Of a stretch of 64,000 bases of DNA, positions 47,801-59,800 are shown piece by piece. The translations under genes and the position numbers were made by a program. The DNA comes from Euclidia mi. Its lineage: Eukaryota; Arthropoda; Insecta; Lepidoptera; Erebidae. The notes under the pieces were generated by a model that was given only the letters and a program-made list of their open reading frames with translations, searched no databases and was not told where the DNA came from. Position 1 is the first letter of the stretch; each line of letters opens with the position of its first letter. The stretch spans positions 41,436,475-41,500,474 of the forward strand of contig OX123205.2 of assembly GCA_944739405.2 (NCBI GenBank), in the 5' to 3' direction.

Positions 47801-50800
47801 TTATGTCTATTTCTAGTATTGATATTGTGTCTGTCACTATTCATTTTATAAGAATTTATGTTTAGTCTTACTTGCATAACACTGGCATAAATATATTGTG
47901 ACGCTACAGTAAGAATACCAATAGTTTTAAATTTTTCTTTGAGTGAGACTCTTGTCTTTAACTGGTAAATGGCCCTAACTGCCCGTTTCTGCAATATAAA
48001 AATATTTTGGATATCAGCAGCTCTACCCCATAACAATATGCCATATGACATAACACTATGAAAATAACTAAAATAAACCAATCTAGCCGTATCGACATCG
48101 GTCAACCTACGAACCTTCTTAACGGCATAAGCAGCTGAGCTAAGTTTCCCTGAGAGATATGTAACATGCGCACCCCACTGTAACTTCGAATCAAGTGTTA
48201 ATCCTAGAAATAATGTGGATTCAGTTGTTTCGAGTACATCGTCATTTAAAACTATGTTAGGACCAAGGTTTCTGACATTAGGCAGAGCAAACTTAACACA
48301 TTTTGTTTTTTTGGCGTTCAGTACTAGATTGTTTACATTAAACCATTTAGTCACTTGAATGAGTGCACTGTTTATTTCGTTAAAGTGTTCCTTATTTCTA
48401 TCTTCTTTAAATATCAAAGAAGTATCGTCAGCAAACAGTACAACGTCACAAATGTTTCTCAAGTAAAAAGGTAAATCGTTTATGTAAACAAGAAACAAGA
48501 AAGGCCCTAGGATGCTGCCCTGTGGCACTCCTAAATCAACAGGTAAGCCACTGGATTTTGAGCCATTTATTTCAACACATTGGATCCTGTCACTTAAGTA
48601 CGACTTAATGACATCCAATGGTTTAGTCTGGACGCCGTAATGTCTAAGCTTGCACAAGAGCGTCTCATGGCAGACACAATCGAATGCATTCGAAAGGTCG
48701 CAGAACACACCAACAGCATTTTGGGAATTCTCCCAAGCACTGTAGATATGTTTGAGTAACGCTACTCCTGCATCTGTTGTCGAAAGACCCTTGGTAAAAC
48801 CATATTGCTCACCATGAAGGAGTCAACTACGATCTAAACTGGAAACAGTCTCCACTTGAAATCGGCACACGAAATCCTTAAGAACTGCGCTTCTATGTAA
48901 ATCTGTATTCATTGGTACGGCGTAGTGGTTAAAGTGTTTGTCTCGCCATTTAGAACTGCGCTCAGCGCAGCAGGGTTGTGAATTCCATCCTCGCAAGAAA
49001 CAACACTTTGTGAGTTCCACACATTGTTTTTTCGAGTCTACGTATACCTGCTTTGTGTTCATTGATTAAATATTTGTAAAGTCCCATACACACAGAATTT
49101 ATTTCTAGTGCGTGCGATCCCTTTTTATAAAATACAGTTATCTTTAAAGAATATCTGCTTAGACTAAACAATTTAGCAAATTTCTGGGAGATAAATTCTT
49201 TGAAGCAACCAGGAAAACGCTAGGATAATGATGATATTCTAGAACGATAAAGAAGCATTATGTTTGTTTCTTTTTTTATATTTTCTTGTAAAACCATGAA
49301 ATAAAGAAGAAAATTCTATCAAGAATTGGAACTATAACCCTAATTTCTTACGAGGAGGATTTATTTCTAGCTATGTAACAAAAGATAGCTGTCAAATAAC
49401 TTAGCATATTATCCCTTAGATGGTTAAGGTAGGGTTTCCGGGCCATTTAACTACTTTATTATCAGCCAACGAGAATTTTCCTTACGCAAGGAATACAGTC
49501 CATTCCCATCGTTAAGGAAAATTAGCTTAGAGGTCCAGTCATATGTAGACTCACGCCTGTTTTACGAAGGGGTAGGCAGAAACTACGGACTACCATTTGC
49601 AGTGATCCTGACAAACCTATCTTCATGCATGCTCTTCGGCTTAAAGTACGTCTAAACTATCCATTCTAACAATGAAAAATAAAATATTTAACAAACAAAC
49701 ACAAACTCCATACGGCTAGACAGACTAGATACGTGCAAGGTTTTCCTTGTATTTTATAAGTATTCTTAAATGCAAAATAAAACATGTACTATAATATAGA
49801 CGTAATGTTGTAGAACTTTTCAATATTTGTTGTATAAAAATAAGCTCACGCCTTATTATTATAAGCCACAGCCACGAGCAGTGATAAAATAGTACCTAAG
49901 CCTTTTTTACCACAATAGAACTGAATGGTTTGTTTGTTTGGTTGGTTGGCTGAACGTGGTAATTTCAGGAACTACTGGTCTGAAGGCCAATTCTGGTTAT
50001 TATATTTGTTTAAATTCCAATATCAATCTAGTCTCGGCGTCATAAATGGTATTCTCGTAACTTAACTGACACTTGAATGAGATCGGGGCTACATCGAAAG
50101 TTGAACCAAGTGTGAACTAGTGTGAACGGTATTCTGCTAATTCAAATTCAAATTCAGTGGCATCTCCAAAGTTGTTTCAAACTTTTAAAAATAAATAATA
50201 AACAAGTTTCGCGCAAATCAAAAATTCAAAACCTTAGACTATATTACTATAAGCCCCACGCAAAATATAAAATTGTCATTTTGACGTTTCGTTCGTTGCG
50301 TGATGCGTGGGGTAATTTTGCGGCATAATCAAAACACCCATATTTTTATAATGTTCTATTTTCATCTAAAATTATTGAATACCTATTGAAATTAATCCAC
50401 ACGATCCAAGGAACCAATATATTTACTTACCGAAATTTGATTACTTAGTTGTATATTAATTTTAATTTGGCATGGAAACGTATTGGCATCCAATTACCAT
50501 TCCTATTAATGTATTTTCCCATACAATGGCAAAAATCATGTTTTTCTTTTTGAGTTTTTGACATTACCTCTGAGATCATCAAGAGATTATAAATTGATTA
50601 TATCGAAATTATACTGTAAGGAGATTAAGTGTAGCAGAATACCAATTGTGAGTCAATTCAAAATTAAATCGCAGTTCAGTCAAAATTAAGTGTCAGTGTC
50701 TGTTAAATACGAGAATTGGCCTTCTGATTTGAATAAGTATCTTGGCGTTGGATAGCCCATTTATCGAACAGGGCTATGTAATATCATGCTATGAGCTACG

Positions 50801-53800
50801 GAAGCGGAGCAGTAGCCCTATGTAACGCAAGTATATCCACGGGCTCAGCTAGTTTTAAACAAAAAACAGCAAACAAATCAGTGTCATAAAAATAACATTC
50901 AAATGACCTCAAAAATATTTTTCATCCAATTACAGTCCCAAACTTTCATTCGACACAATCCTAAACGCCAAAAACATAAGACGTTAAGAAAGTGCTTATG
51001 TAGATTTAAATTAGAGATAGTTTTGCTTATTTGCGTTTCAGAACTGAGTAATCACATTATATGTAACTCATAGGCCTCGTTTACGGAGACGCGGGGTGTC
51101 GCGCGTCGCGTGCGGCGTGACGTTTCGCGATGCGTCTGGCGTTTTATCTGTTTACGGAGCGGCGGGATGCGGCACTTAGAGCGGTTTTAGACTAGCGTTT
51201 TATATACGCGTATAAGCTCGTTTTTGGAAGCGTATGTAGGCGCGTACAGAAGAAGCGCCCTTAAGCACACGCGTTACTCGTACCAACGTTGACGCTCTTC
51301 TAAGGTCATATAAGCGCGAGCCGCGAGACGATATCACTACCGTTTCGAGCGAGAACGCCGAAATATGCCCGTTTACGCGAGTCTGATTTTTTGAAGTGCG
51401 TAATATTGCGCGCCTGTAAGCGCGTTTTCTGAAACGACCGTATACGCGCAGAAAAATATGTACGCTAATCTAAAACCGCCCTTATCATAGAGAAGAGTGG
51501 CAGTGCCCGCCATTGTGCCGGCGGCGATTCCTTAATCGTGTAGCAAAGCACGCAGCAGGCACCGTCGCGGCGTACACGGGGTACTAAACTTAGTGAGAGA
51601 TGGGAGCGCAAGTATTGCTACTTGCAACATGAACTATCCCTATTCCATTACGACGGTGACTATATCTGCGTTGTGCGATTGCCGAATACGACTTGCAGAA
51701 GGTTCGCAGCGGGCGAAGCTTCATCGAGAATTCGTCCGCGGGATCTGCCGAAAAAACACTACTTCTCTGTAAACGCACTTACACAACGCCATATATTTGG
51801 ATTCAGAGCGAGCCGCACCGCTCATCGCCACGCGCGACCCCTCCGTCTCCGTAAATGAGGCCTTAACGAAGTCCAAGCGACAATTTGCAAGAAAAATAAC
51901 TGAAACTTAACTGGGCGAATTTATTCCGGAGTTAATGCAGAGGACGGGAGTTAAATAAACAAGGATAAAGCGCCCTCTGGCGGCCACTGTTGACTCCGTA
52001 CTGGCAAACAATGGAGGACAATGAATATTCAGTTGCATCTGTTTTCGTATTTTTGGCTGCTCTAGTTATATCATTCTTGTACTTAATTTGAACGGCTCAT
52101 TTGGAGAAAGTTACTTTGTATCAGACTGGTTTTGAATGTACTATGACATGTACGGAAGGTTAGTTTAACTTTCTATATGTTTAATTTTCAAAGTTTTCTA
52201 TTTTTTAATAACTAAATGAGCCCGCGGTTACACCCACGCTATTCTGGGCTACTGCTGTTAAACGCCAAGCCAAGGAGAAGGCTGATGACGACCCAAAACC
52301 CTCATGACAACTCACTCATGATATTCATCACGAAGCCACGACCACTGTGTCAAGAGTGTACTACTGAAGAGAGAGAGCTGTTAAACGAACTGCACAAATG
52401 CATGCAGGTACGATGCATCAAACCTTTTACCATTACTCTATCATGACAGGCGCATTTGTAGTTTCAAAATGAATGCAAATCAAATGCTGTAGTTTTCAAA
52501 AAACATTTTACTAAAGAGAAAATTAATACAATGAATGAGATGCTATTATAATAATAATATCTCGTCATATTTTTCATGAAACGAAATTCTCAGTAGCAGC
52601 ACGGAGTCTCGAACTGTACCCGGTACGGCAATAGGCTCGCCCCTTATTACGTGGGACTAAAGTATATCTGGCGAAAAGTGGGTGTAGAAATACACCTCTG
52701 CCTACCCCTTCGGGGATAAAAGGCGTGACGTTATGTATGTATGTATGTATTTTTCATGAGGAAGACAAAATTCCAATGCTGCCTAGAAAATGTGATAACA
52801 AAATTAGGTTACATTTTCTTGTGGTTTTAGTGTAATCTGTGTAATGGAAAGTTGTTTCGGTTATATAAACTTGAAAAAGGTAACATAACTTCTAGTATAC
52901 CTTATGATGTCATTATATTACATACAGCCAACCAAGTTTCTTACGGCGGGCCCCGGGTTTCAAGGCGTAGGTTTTGAATCGCAACTGGGACAGCGCATCA
53001 CGTATGATGATGATGAACCACGTTTCTTTCGGGTCACTAAGTCTTATTATATTTCTATTATTCTTATAATATGGTTATTTTAGTTTTTAATAGAAATGTA
53101 AGAAAAACGACTGCCTCCGTGCAGTGGCTAACGTATGCGACTGCTGATCGGAGGTCCCGGGTTCTATTCCCGGGACGGGCAAAAGTGTTACTGGGTTTTT
53201 CCAAATACTCAGTAGCAGCCCGGAGTCTGGTGATATGCCCGGTAACGGCAATAGGCTCGCCCCCTATTACGTGGGATCTAAAAATTCATGGCGAAATGTG
53301 GGTGTAATATTTACACCTTTGCCTACCCCTTCGGGGATACAGTCGTGAGACTATAAATAATAAAAATAAAAAGAAATGTTAGTAGGGGTATATACCTTCC
53401 TTAAGGGCGAACAAAGATGTTTAGATCGTGGGAAACAGTTGGATGCGGGGTTAAGATTAGTCTGTATCTCCATAGGGGCTCTCCAGACTTGAGAGAGGCC
53501 TATGTCCAGTAAAGGACGTCACTAGGTTGAGATATCAAAGTAAAAGATCTAGAAGGTCCAAGTGGCTGTTTCACCATCCATAATTCTACGTGAATGTTAT
53601 GGGATCGATACATACGCACGATTTTTGTCGTGTCTGACTTATTTGTAAAATATGGCGATGAAAAAAAAACAGTTCTGAATTTCATTGCCCTTTTTTCTCG
53701 TGGTTCCACGCCGCATTGCAAACGTAGCATGAAATGTAAATGAAGAATCATCCTCCTAGCGGTGTCATAGTTGCAATCCGAGGTTCGCTTACTAGCCTAA

Positions 53801-56800
53801 CCAGATTTGATTGAATATTAGTTTTGCCACAGAGCGATTACCTGTCTGAAAACTGCCACCCAAAGGGATACCTGATATTCCACGGTTTAGATTAGTGTCA
53901 GTTTATTAATGACATCCGGATTTTTATCGGTAGTTGAGCCTTGCTGATTTCAGCATGAATGGGCCGGCTCGAACGGGGAAGTACTACCCTTTCACAGAAA
54001 ATCGACGTAAAGTAACAGTACCTATATTGTTGCGTTTCATTCGGTAAGTGAAAGTGCCGGAGGCCCTATCCCCTATTCCTTCTCCCTTATTCCACTCCTC
54101 CTCCCTTTTCCTAACCCAAAGGGCGGCAACGCACTTGTGACTCCTCTGGTGTTGCCTGTGTCCATGGGCGAAGGTAATTGCTTACCATCAGGTGATCCGT
54201 CTGCTCGCTTGCCGCTCATGACGTGCTCTCCTTTGGCCCGTGCCAAAGTAGAGCGATAATTAACAATTTAATACGTACATAACTCTTGTGGGGACATGTG
54301 CAGTGCATGACGCAATAATAATTAAAGTTGCATCATATTAATAACATATCATAGCATAGATATAGTTAAAGATCTTTACACTCTGAAAAGTCAGTGGTGC
54401 GCCTTGTGGATTCGAACTCGATGCCCTCTCCACAGCAGTCTGTAGGTATTTCCATTAGGCTATCGCTGAAGCTACATTGTGAATAAATGAGTTTGAGTGT
54501 GATAACCTTACCTGCGGCTGAGTATGCTGGTGCCTCGTCTCCTGCCTCGGTGGGTTCCTTGGCGCATGCTGCGCCTGAGCCGGCCTGATCACAAACGTGT
54601 CCAGTCTAGAAGACGCCCTGGGACCGGGCGCCGCGCCCGCGTCGCCAATCGCGTCCCGAACCGCACCTCTGATGTTCAGGATTGTGTCTCCGGTTTTTAC
54701 TCGACGCTCGCTGCTGCCACCAGTTGACTAAGGACAAACATGTGAAATAAATCTCTCTCAATTTCTAGCTATATCTCCCACATGGTGGTGGGTTGTCTTT
54801 CTTTATTTAGAGAGCAGAAAATAATACAGATAATAATTTCTAAACGGTTAATCGACGTCTCACGTGACCAGAAGGCTGGTTTATTATTTGGTCAGAGAAT
54901 CAGCATTGCCATCCAGCGTGGTAATGCTGCCAGCCTTCTGGGCACGTTACTCGATGACATTGATGCGGAGGCATTTTACGACGCCTAAACCTTGTAAATA
55001 TTCTCAATTTTTTATTTTTTACTTTTTACGTTTTTTGCATGAATACAGATAAAATAGAAAGGTGGTCTTTGGTCGGTTCAATATATATTTTTCTTTTTAT
55101 TATAGACTTACGCTTGTATCCCCGAAGGGCTAGAGGGGTAATATTACGCCAACATTTAACTATGTTATTAATGTTAGCTCCCACGTAATATTTATTTATT
55201 TATTTATTTATTTCATGCACAAAACAAGTTACAATTTTTACGTAAACATATAAAGCTTATTACTAACTTAGTTCTAAATTGTAACTCAGCAATATGTGCA
55301 TACACAAAAACATAATAGTTTCACGTGACTAAGTATACATTTCGGCATGAGTTACTGTGTACATACAAGATTAACAAAAATAGGGAGAAAACAATATAAG
55401 TAAATTATGTGTATTTTACAATATTAAGTGTCGGTCATACAACATTTGAGTATTATAACTCTTGAGAAGGTTGTGGTTTTGAATGGAGGATATCTTTGAC
55501 AATTTTTATATATGATAGGAATCTGGGATTAAAAATATCTAAATGTAAATTACTTGTCGCCAGCTCGTTATATTGACGTGCCATCCTTACTAGGGGGTTG
55601 AAACAGGAAATATTGTTTTTGTAAATTTGTAATGCAAAGAGATTAACATTATTTGATCTGCGTTCACTATATCTGGTATTTATCGAAATATCAGAAAGCA
55701 GTACAGGGGAGTCAATAATAGAATGTATTATTTTATACAAGTAAACGAAGTCAAAGTACTTGCGGCGTATTTCCAGTGACTGGATTTTAAATTTAAACAA
55801 TCTCTGGTCGTAGTCAGGGCATGTGCGAACCATTTGTTGCCGATAACACAAAACTCTTAGGCACTTCCTTTGAACCCGTTCTATATTGCCGATATGAACT
55901 TTATAGTATGGAGACCAAATTGGGGAACCGTATTCCAAAATACTACGTACTAGAGCAAAGTAAGGATAAAGTGTGCTACGAGGTTTTTTAAAACCTTTAG
56001 TGGATCTTAGAACAAAACCAAGCAGTTTGTTAGCCTTTGTAATAATATATTCATAATGAGGTCTAAAAGAGAGCCTGTCGTCGAATAAAATACCCAAGTC
56101 CTTGGCGACTGTGGATCTTTTCAGGACCTGTCCATTGATTGTATAATTGATTTGATATGATGAAACACTTACTAACATTCAAGTACATTTTATTTGCATT
56201 GCACCAATCCGAAACAGTATGCAAGTCTTTCTGCAATTGTAAACAATCATTAAGCGTCATTATCCTAGTAAATATTTTTAAGTCGTCGGCGTACAAGAGG
56301 CATTGACAAGACAGACGCTCGACCAGATCATTCACAAATAAAACAAAAAACAAGGGACCCAAATGAGACCCTTGCGGGACGCCCGAAGATACTACCACTG
56401 GTAAAGAAAGATATCCTTTTAAAGCTACTAGTTGACTTCGGTTACTAAGGTAAGAAGATATCCAACGAAGTAGGTTACCCTGAATGCCATAGCATCCAAG
56501 TTTCTCACAAAGCAGAATATGGCTCACTTTGTCAAAGGCTTTAGAAAAGTCGATGTAAATAGCATCTATTTGCCCACCCACTGCAAATCCCTTGCAAAGA
56601 TAGTTTTTGTATTCCAAGAGATTGGTGACTGTGGATCTGTCTTTGACAAAACCATGCTGTTTTTCTGAAATAAAGGGCTTAACCTGATTATACAGATAAT
56701 TATACACTAGTGACTCAAATAATTTGGCAAAACAAGATAGTTTGCTTATTGGTCTATAATTTTCACATCGTGATTTGTCGCCGTTCTTGAATATAGGAGT

Positions 56801-59800
56801 GATATAGGCTACTTTCCAATGTTGTGGAAAAATACCGTTACAAAGTGATTTATTAAATATTATACAAAGAGGACTCGATAACTGTTTAGCACATGACTTA
56901 ATAAAAGAAGGAGGAAGGCGATCGGGGCCTGCACCCTTGCTTATGTCTAATTGTTGTATTTTTTGTAAAACTTCTTTATTAGTAAATGAGATGGAAGACA
57001 ATACAGTACCTACATTACAGTTTGCGACATTAAAATCAAAATCATTTTCCGATGACGAGGATGGATTATCACAGTTGGATGTGTCAAAAACAGATCCAAA
57101 ATAAGCAGAAAATAGTTCGCAAATACCCTGGCCCCCTGATGCGAAAGAAGAATCACCCATTGACATTACTCGTGGCATGGAAGTTTGGTTGCCCTTTCTA
57201 TTATTAACAAATCTCCAAAACGATTTAATATTCTTATTTATAGAGTCTTCCATGGAAGATAAATATTGTTTGTAACACTCATCAGCTAGTCTATGACATC
57301 TAGAGCGAAGTAAAGAGAAGGTATCGTAGTCACGGGGGTTATTATACTTTTTAAATAGCTTGTGGTATTTTTTCTTTTCTTGGTTACATTTGATTAAACT
57401 TTTACTGTACCAACATGGGTAAGTTTGACTTTTAAGCTTTCTCATGGGTGTATGTTTATTTATTATGTCGAACAGCTTTTTATAGAAAATGTCAGTACAT
57501 ATGTCAACATCATCCGAAGACAAGAGTTCATGCCAAGGCATCGAATCTAATTCGATCTTAATGCGGTCTAAATTACATTTGGAAAACATTAATACTTGGC
57601 GAGTACATTTAGCAAGTCCTTTTGCTTTATAGGGCAATATAACGCCAATTGTAAGAGCTGGATGGTGTTTATCAATTAAACTTAGGGGAAGTGTATCGCC
57701 GACAGTGATGGTATCTAAATTCGAAATAACTAAGTCTAAGACACGCCCATTCTTATTAGTGATACTATTGTATTGTTTAAGACTACAAAGTGCTATGAGT
57801 TCTTTCAGTAACAATAGTTTTTTAGAATGTTTCACAGTACTCGAGTCAATAGTGGAATTAATAAAAAAGTCTGGAGTATTAAAATCACCTATAAGCAAGT
57901 AGTTATCATCGGGCTGATCGTGCAGCATTATTTTCTGACAATTGGAATAGAATTCATCAAGTTTAGTAAGATCAATGCTAGGAGGCAAGTAACAGACACA
58001 AATATTCAGATTTGGGACATTGCTCTGATCTGAAATTAACGTAATCCAGATATCCTCCAACCCAGTTTGCCACGACAGCTGGTGAATAATTTTAAATCTT
58101 TTTAAAGTAGCAACCATCACGCCACCTCCCTCACATTTAGATGAGGTTGTGCTTTCACGATCTCGTCTAAAAATATTATAGCGAGCATCAATAATCTCTC
58201 CATCGAACACGCCTGAATTAAGGTTAGTTTCTGTTAAACAAAGAATATCAAAGTTACTATTTAATACATTAATATAAAACTGTGTAAGTTTGCTACGTAT
58301 GCGATTAACATTTTGGTAATAAATACTAATCATTTTTATTTGGTAGACAAAAATGTAAAATATAAAATCAATATGTATTACAGAGAGGCGAATACACTTT
58401 AATTCAATTTACTTAAGGTATCGAGATTTTTTACAAGTATTGCGGGGCTTTTTTCATCTTTGCGAACATAAATTTGCCCAAAGCGTACCCAGACAAACAT
58501 AAATTTCTTATCTTTACAGAACTTACGAGCGCTGCTGTGTAGCTCTTTAGCTTCGGGAGACAAATGTTCTGACAAGTAGACTCTCCGCTTTTCGCCAGTC
58601 AACCCGATATGTGTTGTTGCAAGCTTATCATTAGAATGAGCCTTATTAAATCTTGTTACAGATGACAGTACGAGATCACGAAGTCTTTGTGAGGAAAGAC
58701 TAATCAAAATGTTGCGTGGTCGTTTAGATGACGAGTCCATCTTAGCAACGCGACGACAAGATTTTATATCGCTGTCGGGGATAACGACCTGCAGACATTC
58801 GCAGTGTTTCTTAAACAGTGTCATCAAATTTTCGTTTTTGTTTTCGGGAACCTCATGTATCTCCAAATTCAAATTTCGGGAGATTTTCTCCATATTATAC
58901 AACCTGGTTTCCAACTTTTGTATGATATATTTGGACTTGGAAACTTCATCTTCTAGTTGTTTTATGAGAGAGTCCCGCTCTTTAAGATCAGATCTGATAT
59001 CCATCTGTTCGGCTGAGATAAAATCCGTAGTAGCGGTGAAGTCACTTTTAAGTTTCTCCACCACTCGACTGACTTCCGTAGATACCATTTTTTCGACATC
59101 TTTTTTGAGCGCAGATCTAAGGTTCATCATAATTGCTGAATCGGGAGCAAGTTTTACGTCGAAAAGTTTACTAATACTCTCCATAGTGACGGGTTCGTTT
59201 GCTGAGTTAGCGCCTGATGGAATGATGGTAGCAGCGCTTGCGTTATATGCTACTGGCGCAATGTCTTGACACGGCGACATGCTCATGGTATCATCCAATG
59301 ATTTGGCTTCACGGCGTTGACGACACGGCGTGCTGTCGTTGGTTTTCCGTTTCGTTACATATTGACAGTACGGGCAGCTTAAAGTAGCAATCTGCTTAGT
59401 AGTTAAGTTTCTGCAATCTTCGGTCGTTAAATTTAAGCATTCGTAACAATATTCTGAAGAGCAAGTATTGCATTTTAAGAATTTTGAGCCATTAATATCA
59501 TTTGTACAACCCTGGCATCGCATTTTGAAGTGTAGGCAAGAAATATAAGAATAAAAAAAATATTAAAAAAAAATTGTCTTGAAGTTCGTAGAAATTTTTA
59601 TGACTTTTGTATAAAATAATAATAGGGCGAGCCTATTGCCGTTACTAGACACATTGCCAGACTCTGTGCTACTACTGAGAATTCGGAAAAGCTAAGTAAT
59701 ACTTTTATCCAACGCGCGAATTAAACCAAATTGAATTTATTATTGACGATGAGATTCTAAGGACACATACACTCAATCCAAACGTCGAAAATAATCGGTC

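Larger units (their letters stand above)
55191..59618 (-). mobile_element. Near-full-length two-ORF CR1-like LINE with AAAT tail
   Basis: About 4.43 kb: short 5' UTR (59618-59524), ORF1 (59523-58399), ORF2 (58333-55453, one frameshift), 3' UTR and a tail of AAAT repeats at 55191-55222 (seen as tttatttattt on plus). It interrupts a SINE, so both borders are fixed. In the intron between exons a and b, same strand as the Ig gene. With ORF1 intact and a single lesion in ORF2 it is the best preserved element in the window. Confidence 0.9.
55104..59720 (-). repeat. SINE family A split by a LINE
   Basis: The left part 55104-55190 (tatccccgaagggctagagg, to cccacgtaata) and the right part 59619-59720 (aatagggcgagcctattgcc, actctgtgctactactgaga) are adjacent segments of one minus-strand family A SINE. 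The break lies in cacgtaata/aggggcgagc. A taata is repeated on both sides, a short target duplication. Confidence 0.82.

Noticed and set aside
58709..59269. 186-residue plus-strand frame
   Set aside because: Antisense shadow of the LINE ORF1; no domain is recognised.
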